64,000 nucleotides of DNA from JAKAXS01 sp965279065 (GCA_965279065.1 OZ257134.1:1426001-1490000); one strand, 5' to 3'. Counted from the stretch's first letter, positions 16,184 through 25,809 are shown. Made by a program: numbers and translations. The notes: a model not told the origin generated them from the letters alone.

Positions 16184-17161
16184 CTATTGCGTCTGCTCCC
16201 GCCGCACTTCGGAAGGCGTGGCCCCATAGCGGCGGCGGAAGGCGTGGTTGAAATGCGAGAGATCGCCGAAACCACTGGTATAGGCGATGACGCCGATCGA
16301 CTGGTGAGCGTGGCGCGGGTCGAGAAGCATACGGCGGGCGCAGGCAAGGCGCTCGGCGAGCACGAATTGCGAGAACGTGGTGCCCTCGCTTTCGAACAGC
16401 ATATGGACGTAGCGCGGGGTTACACGTTGGCGCCGTGCCACCGTGGCGACCGAAAGATCGCGAGTCGTCAGATTGGCAGCGATATCGGCTTTGACTGCCG
16501 TCAGCCTTGCAGCGCGCAGGCCTCGTCTGCCGGCGAGTTCGGCGACGTCACGTGTAGCACCAAGCGCCAAGGCCACGAGATCGTAAATGTGGTTGACGGC
16601 GAGACGGCGCGCGGCGGGGTCGGTCACTCTAAAATCGTCCCCCCATGCCAGGAGGGAGAGTCGCAGAAGACGCAACGCGTCGTTCGTGGACGACACAAGG
16701 TGAGTGGCAGCCTGTTCAAGATCGGGCACAAGCGGGGCCAAGATCGATCGCGGCACCATCACGGCCATGTCGTCAAGTTGTCGAAATTGAATGCTGCCGG
16801 GTTCGGCGTGGAGAATACCGACGGCTTCGCCAGGTTTGGCCTCTAGGTCCTGGCCACGTTGCGAACGCATCACCGCTCCGGCAAGCGGCATAATAAGCGC
16901 GAACGTGTCGTCACCGTCCTTCACCAGCTCGCTGGTCCGGCTCCAGCGCGCGGTCATGGGTGAAAGGCACCGGCCGATGCCCAGGCCGGGCAGTGCGAGC
17001 ATGGTGGCTTCGACATCCAGCGGCCCCTCTGACAGGGGCTCGAATTCGAGACCGCACATTTTCCGGGCGAAAGCCTCCCGCCAGAAGGACGTGCGTTCGG
17101 AATCAGGAATATCGCCCGTCGAGACGCGCAGAAAAGCAACATCCGGTGACTGCTGCGCCAT
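16184..17161 (-). CDS. AraC-family transcriptional regulator (paralogue B)
   Basis: A 325-residue AraC/XylS-type regulator with a divergent N-terminal sensor domain (including LPGLGIGRCLSPMTARW and GDDTFALIMPLAGAVM) and a C-terminal DNA-binding domain almost identical to paralogue A. It lies directly upstream of paralogue A in the same direction, 71 bases apart. It is divergent from the 2147-residue surface protein gene, with a 234-base shared spacer, so it is a candidate regulator of that gene; this is inference from position only. Confidence 0.88.
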   Translation of the reverse strand: MAQQSPDVAFLRVSTGDIPDSERTSFWREAFARKMCGLEFEPLSEGPLDVEATMLALPGLGIGRCLSPMTARWSRTSELVKDGDDTFALIMPLAGAVMRSQRGQDLEAKPGEAVGILHAEPGSIQFRQLDDMAVMVPRSILAPLVPDLEQAATHLVSSTNDALRLLRLSLLAWGDDFRVTDPAARRLAVNHIYDLVALALGATRDVAELAGRRGLRAARLTAVKADIAANLTTRDLSVATVARRQRVTPRYVHMLFESEGTTFSQFVLAERLACARRMLLDPRHAHQSIGVIAYTSGFGDLSHFNHAFRRRYGATPSEVRREQTQ

Positions 17162-17395
17162 CGGGTAATCCCCCGCCCGCCCCTAGCGTTCGACCAGCCT
17201 ATTCGACCGGTATTCGTATTCGTACGGTACCGATATGTTGATGTTAACGCCAGATTTCCCTCCCAGCCAAATCTCGCTTCGCTCCAGCCCAAGACGCCAA
17301 AGACGCCCCTCCTTACACTCCGGTATCGGGTCGTATGTGCACACCCGAAACGCACCGACTGGAAATCTAGGCGCTCTTTTCTTTGAGGTAGGTCG

Positions 17396-20300
17396 ATGAC
17401 GAAGTCTGGCGGAAACTTTGACGCCGACTTTTTTTGCATCCGCGCTCTGAACGTCGTGCACAAAAAAAAGACCTCCTCCTTGCTATTTGGCTTAGGCGCG
17501 GTTTTGTGCGTCGCGCTTTGTTCTCTGCCCGCCCACGCTGGTGATGCCACCCCGCCAACTCAGGCTTCGCCTCCTCAAACGGTCGCCCAGAACTTTCAGC
17601 CGGGCGACATCGCGGTGTCAGGTTTCGCCGGAACCAAGCTGCAAAGCGACGGACTGCCGCCCGGCGTCGATCCCGTCACCAAGACCGTCATCGATCCCGA
17701 TGGCGTGACCCTGCGTGTGTTCGGCGGGCAGACCGTGGGCGCCAACAGTGCGGGTCAATTTGTTGATCTCCCCATTAATTTCACGGCCAAGGCCGGAGAC
17801 ATCGGGCATGTGTTCGCCCTGGCGTTCGACGATCCGCCGGACGAGGCAAGTGCTGGTCCGACACTCTACGCGGCGGCCTCGTCGGCGTTCGGCATGCAGA
17901 TCCTCGGCCCCGACAAGGACGGCGACGGCCTGCCGGACCGGATCACGAAGGGCGCACCGGGCGCGACGTTTATGCCGGGTCAGTTCGGCGGCCTCCCCGC
18001 CGCCGGCCCTGGCACGATCTACAAGATCAATCCCTCTGCGGGCGCAATCAGCGTGTTCGCCAACGTGCCGAGTGGCGGCACCTCCAACCCCGGTCCCGGT
18101 CTCGGTGGGCTCGCGATCGATACGGCCAGCCGGACGCTCTTCGTTTCCGACCTCGACACCGGCCTCATCCATGCCCTGAGCCTTGCTGCCGATGCCGGCA
18201 CCGAGCGCGACGTCTTCGACTACGGCCTCAAGGGACGCCCCGTGGGCAAGAAGCCCGCGCTTGCGGACGATGGCAAACGCGCCGACATCACCGCGCCGGC
18301 GTTCGACGCCACCAAGCCGGAGACATGGGGCTTCACGCCCATCGAACGGCGCATCGACGCGCTCGCCGTCCATGACGGCCGCCTCTACTTTGCCGTGGCC
18401 GAAGGCCCGCAGATCTGGTCCATCGCAATTTCCCAAGGCGGCAAATTCGACGGCGAGGCGCGATTTGAAACCGCCGCCCAAAGCCAGGAAACGTTCCCCG
18501 TCACGAGCATCGCCTTCGATAGCCAAGGGCACATGCTCGTGGCACAGCGCGGTACGCTCGAGGTCCCGCAGGATTACTCGCGCTTCGTCAAGTCAGGCGC
18601 GTCGCAGGTGCTACGTTTCTCGGCGGAAACGCCGGATGATCCCGCGACCGCGGCCCTCTGGAAGCCGGCGCCGCAGGAGTATGCCGTGAGCCATGGCAAG
18701 GAGCATCGCTTCGCCAGCGGCGGCCTGGCCCTGCAGTACGCTTATGGAGCCGATGGCGCCGCCGTCATGTCGACGTGCCGGGGTTCGGTTGTCATGTCGG
18801 CCGACTCGCTGGGACCTCAGCAGTCGGCCCACGGCCTGCAGCTGAACGGCATCGATCTCGTGCGCCCAGCGAACGTGCCGCCGAACGAGAGCGTGTTCGT
18901 GAACTGGGATCCCCGGCAGAATGATGCCGCCGTCCGCGGCATAGCTGGCGGCATCGCCGTGCTGCAGATTTGCGCCGACGATGCTGCGCAACCGGCATTG
19001 GCCGGTGCGCCGGGTGGCGAGTCGGGCGCTGGCTTGCCGGGTCAGGACGATGGCGAAGCCGGGGTACCCAGCGATGCGGCACAGGCCGGAGGTCAGGGAA
19101 CGACGGAGGAGCCGATTGAGGATGGAGGCGGCGGCACGACCACGGACCCCACTGAGGAGGGGGGCGGCGGCACGACAACGCCACAGGGTTCGCTCGTCGT
19201 CGCCAAGACGGCCTCCGTCGACACATGCTCGCCGAAAGGCGGCTGTGCCTTCAACATCCAGGTCAGCAATCCCACCGCCACGGACGTGCCCGGACCCATC
19301 GTCATCGACGACCAGATCGACGCCCCCCAGGCGGCTCTGACTGGCGAGCCCAATGCACCCTGGACCTGCAACAAGGCCGCACCGTTCGCCTGCACGCATC
19401 CCGGCCCTGTGCCCGCCAACGGCACGCTCGACGATTTGCGGCTTGTCTTTGCGCCGAATACGGCCGCCGAGGTCAAACAGGTGACAAACTGTGCTGCCGT
19501 GCAGGGCGGCGGAGCGGCTGCGCCAGGCAACCCGAACAATGCCGCGTTGCCGCCGCCACCGGCCGCCACGGCCTCCAACGTCGGCGGGCTCGTCGTCGAG
19601 AAGCGCGGCCTTGCCGCGACCTGCTCGCCCGCCGCGGGCACCTGCGAGTTCGAGGTCAAGGTCACCAATGCGACCGGACAACCCATCAATCAGCAGCCGC
19701 TCAAGATTTTCGACACCATGTCGGTGGGATCGCAGACCCAGGCGAAGAATGACCTCGCCAGTCAGCAGCTCCCCGCCGGGCTGGCGTGCACGCCGGAGGG
19801 CCGCGAATTCAACTGCAGCCAGGATGCCCTGACGCTTGCGCCCGGGGCCAGCCTCAGCTTCAAGGCCGCGTTCAAGATTGATACCAGCGAGGGCGGACCA
19901 GCCGGGTTCGTGACCAACAAGGCGCTAGTCACCCTGGGTCCGCTGACCGGCGAGGCCACGGCCTCGATTGCCTTCGACAAGCCCGTCAATGTCGAATTGC
20001 CAGAGCCCGTGCCGGGCGAGCAGGCGAACGCGAACAACGGCGGCGCGGCTCAAGGCGGGGCGGCGCAGTCCTGCGCGACGATCGCACTCGATCCCAAAGC
20101 GCCCGTGCAGACTGGCCCGATCACCACCACGAAGAAGGGGCCGGCGACATGCACCGCCAAGGGACCGTGCGCCTTTACGATCACGGTCACCAACACCACA
20201 GATGCGGCGATCGCCGGCCCAATCGTCATCAACGAACAGATCGACGCGCCGCAGGCTGTACTGTCCGGCGAGCCGAACGCGCCGTGGACATGCACCAAAA

Positions 20301-23300
20301 CCGCACCGGTCTCCACGTGCACGCATCCCGGTCCTCTCGCGGCCAAGCAATCGGTCGATCTCAACATCTCGTTCACGCCGAACACCCCGCCTGACGTGAA
20401 GGAACTGAAGAACTGCGCTGTTCCCAAGCAGCCGGCAGCCGCGAATCCACCGCCCGCCCCGAACCCGGCTCCTCAACAGAAGGGCGAGGCGCCACTCCCG
20501 TTCGGCAAGCACTCGCTTGTCAAATTCGCCAGCTTTATGCCGCCGCAATCCTTCCCGGCGCGGCGTTCCTTCACCCTGACCGGAGCCGCCGGAGGCAACA
20601 TCGGCGGCATCACAAATCAATGCCGAAAGTTCACTGTGCCGCCAGCATTCAGCGTGCGTCAGTCCAATGACGTCGCGATCACGCTGGACAAGGCTTCGGC
20701 CGACGTAGGGGGGAACATGCTTGGTCGCGCCAGCATGTTCGGCTCCAAGAGTGGCGCATTCGACGGCACCATCATCGGCGATGACGTCAAATTCACCATC
20801 ACCTGGCAGGACGGTACGCAAAGCAAGTTCTTCGGTTCGATCGATGAGAATGGAAATCTGAAGGGGCTTACCCGCAATCAGACGACCGGCCAGACGCTGC
20901 GCTTCAACGGGCTGCAGCCCTGGCCATGCGCCGAGGATGACCTGTGCGCCAAGTATGCGTCCGACGCGGTCGCTGCCGCCACCGAGTTCCAGTCGCTCAA
21001 GTGCGGCACGGTGGTCGCGGCGGGCCCAGGATTCTGGTCGCTCGATCAGCGGGAGCACACCAAGTGGTGCATGGCGCAGTCCCGCGGCGCCGACAGCCCG
21101 ATTGCGGGCCAAACGGATGGACGAAAAGCGCAGCTCGATGCGTGTCAGACGCTCGACGCCGAGTGCACGAAAGTCGGCATCGAGGTGGCGGGCAAGAACG
21201 ATGAAATGAAGGCAATAGGCTGCAAGGACGCGATCCCTTCGCTGCAGCCGGACGCGGCCAAGGCTTTCTGCCGAGCCAAGCCGATCGAAAAGGACGCTCT
21301 GGTCCCGGCCGTTCAAGGCCGGCTCGACGCCTGCAAAACGCGTCTTGCCGCCAACAACGGTGTTGACCCCGGCCCAGGCGGAGCCGGCGGTGACGCGGGT
21401 GCTGGCCAGGGCGGTGCCGAACCCGCGCCCGAGCAGTGCGTCGTCGTGCAGCTTCAGGAAGAGGCGAAGCCTAACGGCGCCAACGTCCTGATGCAGCTTA
21501 CGGCACCCAATGCCGGTGCGGATGGCGTAGGCGTATGCGCGCTTAATACTCCCTGCCGCTTCGCGCTGAGTGAGGAAAGCAACGGTGTCGTCGACTTCCC
21601 CGAGAAGCCGCGCTTCGTGGCAAGTGTCCATGGTGGTGTTCCGGAAAGCCTGGCGAAGGGACCCGAAGTCAATACTTGGGGGTGCGGCCCCGCGGACGGC
21701 AAAATTGAATGCACGCATGTCGGCAACAACCTGCCGATCGGCAGCCAAGTCCCGGGCGAAGTGGTCGTGGTCGCTGGCCAAACGTGGAAGAAGAATGACA
21801 CCCTGTCGTTGTGCGTCCAAGCCGTCTTCAATGACGCCAAGAACGATACGAATCCGGACGACAACAGGGTCTGCAGGGCCGTCAAGCTAGATCCCTTCAA
21901 CCTCAAAGTGAAAAAGACCGGCGACCAGTCGTGCGCTCCGGGCGGATTGTGCCGATTCGAAATCGACCTCTTCAATCCCGGTCCCATCGACCACAACGCG
22001 CCGGTCGTACTGACGGACGGCATGAACGGCATCGACAACGCGGCCATCGTCTCGATTTCGGGAGACAAACCTTGGCCGTGCGCCGAGAAGCCGACGCAGA
22101 TCCCGTTCAAGTGTGCGACGCCCGGCAATCACCCGCTGTCCATCGGACAGCATGAGCGTTGGACGATGACGATAAGGCTGCCGGATTCGCCCGGCGCGGC
22201 CTCGTTCACCAACTGCGCCATCCTGGAAGGCGGCGGCGAAGATGCCTCCCGCAGCGGCGGTGGGGCATCAGATGCAACGCAAACGGCGTCGTGCCATTCC
22301 GTTACGGTGAAAAAACCTCCGGCGCCGCTGGCCGAAGGAGAGGTGACCATATCGAAGGCGGCGGTGACGGACGAATGCGGTGAGGGCACCCCCTGTGCCT
22401 TCATCGTGACGATCGGCAACGACTCGGCACAGCCCATCAAGGGGCCAATTTCCTTCTCGGACGTGTTGTCCGCCGGCAGTCAACCGATGACGCAGGCCAC
22501 ACTTGCGATCGCCCCCGCAGCGCCGTGGACGTGCGTGGCGTCTGCCGCGCCCGGCATGCAATGCTCGCATCCCGGACCGTTGCCGCCCAATGGCTCGCTG
22601 TCGATCGCGTATGCCCTGCAGCCACAGGCCGGCTCGCTTGCTGGTGTCAGCGAACTCACCAATTGCGCGAACTACGACGGTACGCGTTCCATCCGTTCGT
22701 GCGTGAAGCTGCGCGTAAAGCAACCGTCGCCCACGCCGCCGCTTGAGGTCGTCACGCCGCCGTCAGACCGCTGCTTTGGCGGCATGGTCCTGGTCAGCGG
22801 ACGGTGCCGCTGCCCGTCGGGGCAGCGCTTCAACGGGCGCACATGCGTTAGCGACGGCGATGGCGGCTGGAACGGCATCGACCCAAACGCCGGGTCACCG
22901 CCTGATGACGTGCGCCCGACTGACGTCGTCAGTCCGCCGCCCGGCCGCTGTTTCGGCGGCATGGTGCTGGTCGGCGGCCGGTGCCGTTGCCCGGCGCCGC
23001 TGCGCTTCAACCGGGGCTCGTGCGTCCGTGATAGAGACGACGATGAGTCGAAAGTCATCAGCCCGCCTCAGTGCGCAGAGGGTTGGGAATTACGTCGCGG
23101 CGTCTGCCGTCCGCGCAGACACGTCGACACGTCACCACCCCGCTGTGCCGAGGGCTGGGAATTGCGCCGCGGCGTCTGCCGTCCTCCGCGCGGAGGCCCG
23201 GACCCCAGCCATGGCGGCACCAGCGGCGTCAAGCCGGGCGACGACACGAAACGGAATTGCCCGCGCAGCGCTCCGTTCGGTGAGCCCCCAAACTGTTGCG

Positions 23301-23839
23301 AACGGCCGCTGCGCCGTGGCGTATGTTTGCCGCGTCGGATCGATCCTGGCGGCGGAGCCTCCGGCGTCAAGCCGGGCGACGACACGAAACGGAATTGCCC
23401 GCGCAGCGCACCGTTCGGTGAGCCCCCAAACTGTTGCGAACGGCCGCTGCGCCGTGGCGTATGCCTGAAGGGTCCAGGCAAGATCGAACCTGGCAAGACG
23501 GGGCCGACACCGACGCCGACGATTGAAGTGAAGACCTGCCCGAACGGCAAGAGGGTGTTCGGCAAGTATGCACGTTGCCCCGATACGCCGACGGTTCGGA
23601 ATTGTCCGCCGGGATACCGCGTGCTCAATCGGCCGAACAAGTACGGCAGCTACTGCGAATCCGTTCTCAAGCCGACGCAGACCAAGCCGCCGCCGTCGAA
23701 GACGACGCCGCCGCCACGTCCGCCGCCCCAGAAGCGGTCGTGCTCGGGCGGCAAGGTGCCCCGCGTGGGTGACGGCGCATGCGTCTGCCCGTCTGGAACG
23801 AGGGAGCGGGGCGGGCAATGCCTCGACTCGGTGCGGTGA
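17396..23839 (+). CDS. Giant secreted multi-domain protein with DUF11-like repeats and Cys-rich tail
   Basis: A 2147-residue protein with a signal peptide after a long charged N-region (KKKTSSLLFGLGAVLCVALC, cleavage near AHA-GD). Residues about 60-530 look like a beta-propeller or SMP-30-like domain containing a calcium-loop-like DKDGDGLPD. Five DUF11-type Ig-like repeats follow at about 597-701, 731-846, 906-1008, 1500-1611 and 1647-1771, each opening K-x(3-7)-C-x(4-6)-CxF and containing PWxC with CxHPGP. Between repeats 3 and 4 lie a beta-rich segment (about 1047-1183) and a Cys-rich helical segment (1183-1320). The tail (1790-2147) holds Cys-rich modules: RCFGGMVLV twice, CAEGWELRRGVCRP twice, and a 46-residue module twice. 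TTGAGGTAGGTCG before ATG 17396 supports this start; GTG 17456 is the alternative. A surface or matrix role is likely, but the function is unknown. Confidence 0.85.
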   Translation: MTKSGGNFDADFFCIRALNVVHKKKTSSLLFGLGAVLCVALCSLPAHAGDATPPTQASPPQTVAQNFQPGDIAVSGFAGTKLQSDGLPPGVDPVTKTVIDPDGVTLRVFGGQTVGANSAGQFVDLPINFTAKAGDIGHVFALAFDDPPDEASAGPTLYAAASSAFGMQILGPDKDGDGLPDRITKGAPGATFMPGQFGGLPAAGPGTIYKINPSAGAISVFANVPSGGTSNPGPGLGGLAIDTASRTLFVSDLDTGLIHALSLAADAGTERDVFDYGLKGRPVGKKPALADDGKRADITAPAFDATKPETWGFTPIERRIDALAVHDGRLYFAVAEGPQIWSIAISQGGKFDGEARFETAAQSQETFPVTSIAFDSQGHMLVAQRGTLEVPQDYSRFVKSGASQVLRFSAETPDDPATAALWKPAPQEYAVSHGKEHRFASGGLALQYAYGADGAAVMSTCRGSVVMSADSLGPQQSAHGLQLNGIDLVRPANVPPNESVFVNWDPRQNDAAVRGIAGGIAVLQICADDAAQPALAGAPGGESGAGLPGQDDGEAGVPSDAAQAGGQGTTEEPIEDGGGGTTTDPTEEGGGGTTTPQGSLVVAKTASVDTCSPKGGCAFNIQVSNPTATDVPGPIVIDDQIDAPQAALTGEPNAPWTCNKAAPFACTHPGPVPANGTLDDLRLVFAPNTAAEVKQVTNCAAVQGGGAAAPGNPNNAALPPPPAATASNVGGLVVEKRGLAATCSPAAGTCEFEVKVTNATGQPINQQPLKIFDTMSVGSQTQAKNDLASQQLPAGLACTPEGREFNCSQDALTLAPGASLSFKAAFKIDTSEGGPAGFVTNKALVTLGPLTGEATASIAFDKPVNVELPEPVPGEQANANNGGAAQGGAAQSCATIALDPKAPVQTGPITTTKKGPATCTAKGPCAFTITVTNTTDAAIAGPIVINEQIDAPQAVLSGEPNAPWTCTKTAPVSTCTHPGPLAAKQSVDLNISFTPNTPPDVKELKNCAVPKQPAAANPPPAPNPAPQQKGEAPLPFGKHSLVKFASFMPPQSFPARRSFTLTGAAGGNIGGITNQCRKFTVPPAFSVRQSNDVAITLDKASADVGGNMLGRASMFGSKSGAFDGTIIGDDVKFTITWQDGTQSKFFGSIDENGNLKGLTRNQTTGQTLRFNGLQPWPCAEDDLCAKYASDAVAAATEFQSLKCGTVVAAGPGFWSLDQREHTKWCMAQSRGADSPIAGQTDGRKAQLDACQTLDAECTKVGIEVAGKNDEMKAIGCKDAIPSLQPDAAKAFCRAKPIEKDALVPAVQGRLDACKTRLAANNGVDPGPGGAGGDAGAGQGGAEPAPEQCVVVQLQEEAKPNGANVLMQLTAPNAGADGVGVCALNTPCRFALSEESNGVVDFPEKPRFVASVHGGVPESLAKGPEVNTWGCGPADGKIECTHVGNNLPIGSQVPGEVVVVAGQTWKKNDTLSLCVQAVFNDAKNDTNPDDNRVCRAVKLDPFNLKVKKTGDQSCAPGGLCRFEIDLFNPGPIDHNAPVVLTDGMNGIDNAAIVSISGDKPWPCAEKPTQIPFKCATPGNHPLSIGQHERWTMTIRLPDSPGAASFTNCAILEGGGEDASRSGGGASDATQTASCHSVTVKKPPAPLAEGEVTISKAAVTDECGEGTPCAFIVTIGNDSAQPIKGPISFSDVLSAGSQPMTQATLAIAPAAPWTCVASAAPGMQCSHPGPLPPNGSLSIAYALQPQAGSLAGVSELTNCANYDGTRSIRSCVKLRVKQPSPTPPLEVVTPPSDRCFGGMVLVSGRCRCPSGQRFNGRTCVSDGDGGWNGIDPNAGSPPDDVRPTDVVSPPPGRCFGGMVLVGGRCRCPAPLRFNRGSCVRDRDDDESKVISPPQCAEGWELRRGVCRPRRHVDTSPPRCAEGWELRRGVCRPPRGGPDPSHGGTSGVKPGDDTKRNCPRSAPFGEPPNCCERPLRRGVCLPRRIDPGGGASGVKPGDDTKRNCPRSAPFGEPPNCCERPLRRGVCLKGPGKIEPGKTGPTPTPTIEVKTCPNGKRVFGKYARCPDTPTVRNCPPGYRVLNRPNKYGSYCESVLKPTQTKPPPSKTTPPPRPPPQKRSCSGGKVPRVGDGACVCPSGTRERGGQCLDSVR
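23225..23463 (+). repeat. 101-base direct repeat inside the giant gene (period 138)
   Basis: Positions 23225-23325 and 23363-23463 match at 100 of 101 bases (a T/A difference in GCTCCG versus GCACCG). The period of 138 bases is 46 codons, so the reading frame is kept. The repeat encodes the module SGVKPGDDTKRNCPRSAPF followed by GEPPNCCERPLRRGVCL. Such identity is much higher than between the other repeats of this gene and points to a recent duplication. Confidence 0.95.
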
Positions 23840-23923
23840 TTGTGCGTGTCGGCATGGAGGCCGAGGAAGGGGTTGTGAGAATGGGACACAGTGGAAGACG
23901 AGACCGCCGCTAAGGAGTCTTAC

Positions 23924-24715
23924 ATGCCCACGCTACGACCCGTGCTTGCACGTCGTCGCTCTCTTGCGACGCCGGGTGCATCGCCAATTCTCATGGCTCT
24001 CGTCGTCCTTCTCGCCATGATGTTCGATGTCCCGTCCGCCGCGGCACAACGCATCAGGATCGGCATCGGGATCGGCACCGGGCTCTCCGTCCTGCAGGGC
24101 CTGTCCAAGCCGAAGTCCGACCGCTCCTACAGCCGCCGACGCTACTCCGACGATGAGGGCAGCAGCCGGCGACACAAGTCAAAGCGGCAAGCCAATAGAT
24201 CTCGCGACGATGCTGATGAGGGCACCTCCAAACGCCGCAAATCTAAGCAGGCCAGGCCCAAATCGCAGGAAGATAACAAAACCGCCACCGGAGAGCAGGG
24301 GAACGAGCCTGTTGCCAAATCGTCCGATGCTGCAGCGCTGCCGAGCGCGGGCTCGAAATCTACAGAACGGCAGATCCAGCCCGACGGGGCCCCCACGGAA
24401 ACGCCCAGTGGGAATGCGTCGCCTCCAAAAACGGCTGCACTTCCGTCAGGCAAGAGCTATCCGCCCGTCGATCAGGCCGCCAGGGGAACGCCCGGATCCC
24501 AGCCGATATCGACACCGGCCGAGATCGCCGCAACACAGGAGCGCTTGAGATCCCTCGGCTATGACGTGCCTTCGCCGTCAGGGCGGCTCGACCTGCGGAC
24601 CAAGTTCGCAATCATGAGGTTCCAGGGTTCCTTGGGAGCCACGGCGAACGGTGTGCTGACCGTCGAGCAGTTGCAACGCCTGACCGCAATGGTCGACCAG
24701 GCCGGACACAAATAG
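23924..24715 (+). CDS. Exported protein with C-terminal peptidoglycan-binding-like domain
   Basis: A 263-residue protein. It has a signal peptide or anchor (PILMALVVLLAMMFDVPSAA, then AAQ), a short IRIGIGIGTGL stretch, and a long charged Ser/Lys/Arg/Pro-rich linker (about residues 60-200). It ends in a domain like PG_binding_1: AEIAATQERLRSLGYDVPSPSG, LDLRTKFAIMRFQGSLG, then ANGVLTVEQLQRL. It probably tethers to the cell wall. TAAGGAGTCTTAC immediately precedes ATG 23924, which overrides the upstream ATG at 23891. It follows the giant surface gene in the same direction, suggesting a shared envelope role. Confidence 0.8.
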   Translation: MPTLRPVLARRRSLATPGASPILMALVVLLAMMFDVPSAAAQRIRIGIGIGTGLSVLQGLSKPKSDRSYSRRRYSDDEGSSRRHKSKRQANRSRDDADEGTSKRRKSKQARPKSQEDNKTATGEQGNEPVAKSSDAAALPSAGSKSTERQIQPDGAPTETPSGNASPPKTAALPSGKSYPPVDQAARGTPGSQPISTPAEIAATQERLRSLGYDVPSPSGRLDLRTKFAIMRFQGSLGATANGVLTVEQLQRLTAMVDQAGHK

Positions 24716-24766
24716 GCTGCCAAGCAAGTGTCGAAACAAGCTGAGACCATCGACGGGGTTGTGAGA

Positions 24767-25345
24767 ATGGGTCACCGTGCAATCGGATTGAGTGTTGTGA
24801 CGGCGATTGCTCTGGTAGCGGCCGTCCCAAGCCTCGCGCGATCGGCTGGACTGGCTCTCGTCTGCGCGAAAGCCGACGTCATCCATGCCAGATGGAACGC
24901 GCCGATAAAATTCGTTTTCAACGAGGGCGCATCGCCCAGCGGCACGTTGGCCGTGTCCGGCCCGTTCGGTGACTTTTCCATCCCGGCGAAACGGGAGCCG
25001 GTGCCGGTTGAGCCCGGCGTGACGGGCCAGGCCATCGACGGGGTTGCCAAAACGCGCGTGAAGCTACCCGCGCTGGCCGAACTCAGGGCGTGCATCGCCA
25101 AGGCGAGCGGATCGGCAGCACCCGGGAGCGACGACAACCTCAACGCCCAGCAGGATTGCCTGCAGAAGCTCGATCCCACCGACGTCGAAGCCGTCGCGCA
25201 GATCAGGCTCGGCACGGTCTCGGACGGCGACCGGGCCAGCGGCGAGGACGCCTTCGTGCTTTTCAAGCTAAGGTACGAAACAGCCGATGCGGACGGCAAG
25301 ATCGTCGTCGAAGCGTTTCCGGCCCAGTGCGCCGTGCAGAAATAA
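24767..25345 (+). CDS. Exported protein of unknown function
   Basis: A 192-residue protein with a signal peptide (GLSVVTAIALVAAVPSLARS, cleavage about residue 25). The mature part contains CAKADVIHARWNAPIKFVF, a Cys pair in LRACIAKASG and QQDCLQKLD, and a C-terminal beta-like stretch ending FPAQCAVQK. No family is recognised. The start at 24767 is supported by the leader; the sequence GGGGTTGTGAGAATGGG around it also occurs at 23869-23885, before the preceding gene. It lies third in the surface-protein block. Confidence 0.6.
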   Translation: MGHRAIGLSVVTAIALVAAVPSLARSAGLALVCAKADVIHARWNAPIKFVFNEGASPSGTLAVSGPFGDFSIPAKREPVPVEPGVTGQAIDGVAKTRVKLPALAELRACIAKASGSAAPGSDDNLNAQQDCLQKLDPTDVEAVAQIRLGTVSDGDRASGEDAFVLFKLRYETADADGKIVVEAFPAQCAVQK

Positions 25346-25536
25346 TCGCTGCGTCAGGAAGCGGTCGACGATGACAACGCTACAGGCGCGCGTCGTCGAT
25401 GAAGCGGACATCTGGCGTCGCACGCATGCGTAGGTCGCGGGTAGACCAACGATCACGTCGTTGAATGGGTCCGCCGAGGCGAGGATTGGACCCCGCAGTC
25501 CAACATGGCTAAAGTGCAAGCAAGGGAGGATTTGCG

Positions 25537-25809
25537 ATGCAGCGCTCACTTGCCCTTGGTGCGTCGGTTCTGGCCCTCGGCGCTGGCCCGATCCTCGCCC
25601 AGACCGCCGATCACGCACCCACTAAGCCCGCCGCAGACGCGGCCGCCCGGTATGATCGCAGCTTGCAGCAGAGCGCTCCCGCAAATGCCACCGAGGGGTC
25701 GCGCGATAGCCCGTCAGGCGCGTCCACCGGGACCGACCCGTCGGCGACCGGCAACAAGAGCGCGCCTATCGGTGGCAAGTCGGATCCGCCGAATGCCAAG
25801 TCAAAGTAG
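25537..25809 (+). CDS. Small exported Ser/Pro/Lys-rich protein
   Basis: A 90-residue protein with a signal peptide (MQRSLALGASVLALGAGPIL, then AQ) and a mature region that is low-complexity and probably disordered (rich in Ser, Pro, Ala, Lys, with GASTGTDPSATGNKS). GGGAGGATTTGCG precedes the ATG. No family recognised. It is the last gene of the surface block and runs tail-to-tail with the beta-glucosidase gene. Confidence 0.6.
   Translation: MQRSLALGASVLALGAGPILAQTADHAPTKPAADAAARYDRSLQQSAPANATEGSRDSPSGASTGTDPSATGNKSAPIGGKSDPPNAKSK

Noticed and set aside
14893..17395. tRNA-Ser(GCU) as integration site of an island carrying the AraC and surface genes
   Set aside because: No integrase and no second copy of the tRNA 3' end were found in the window; base composition does not change visibly.
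23225..23463. CRISPR-like repeat
   Set aside because: Only two copies, in frame, coding and with 138-base spacing; it is a protein-module duplication.
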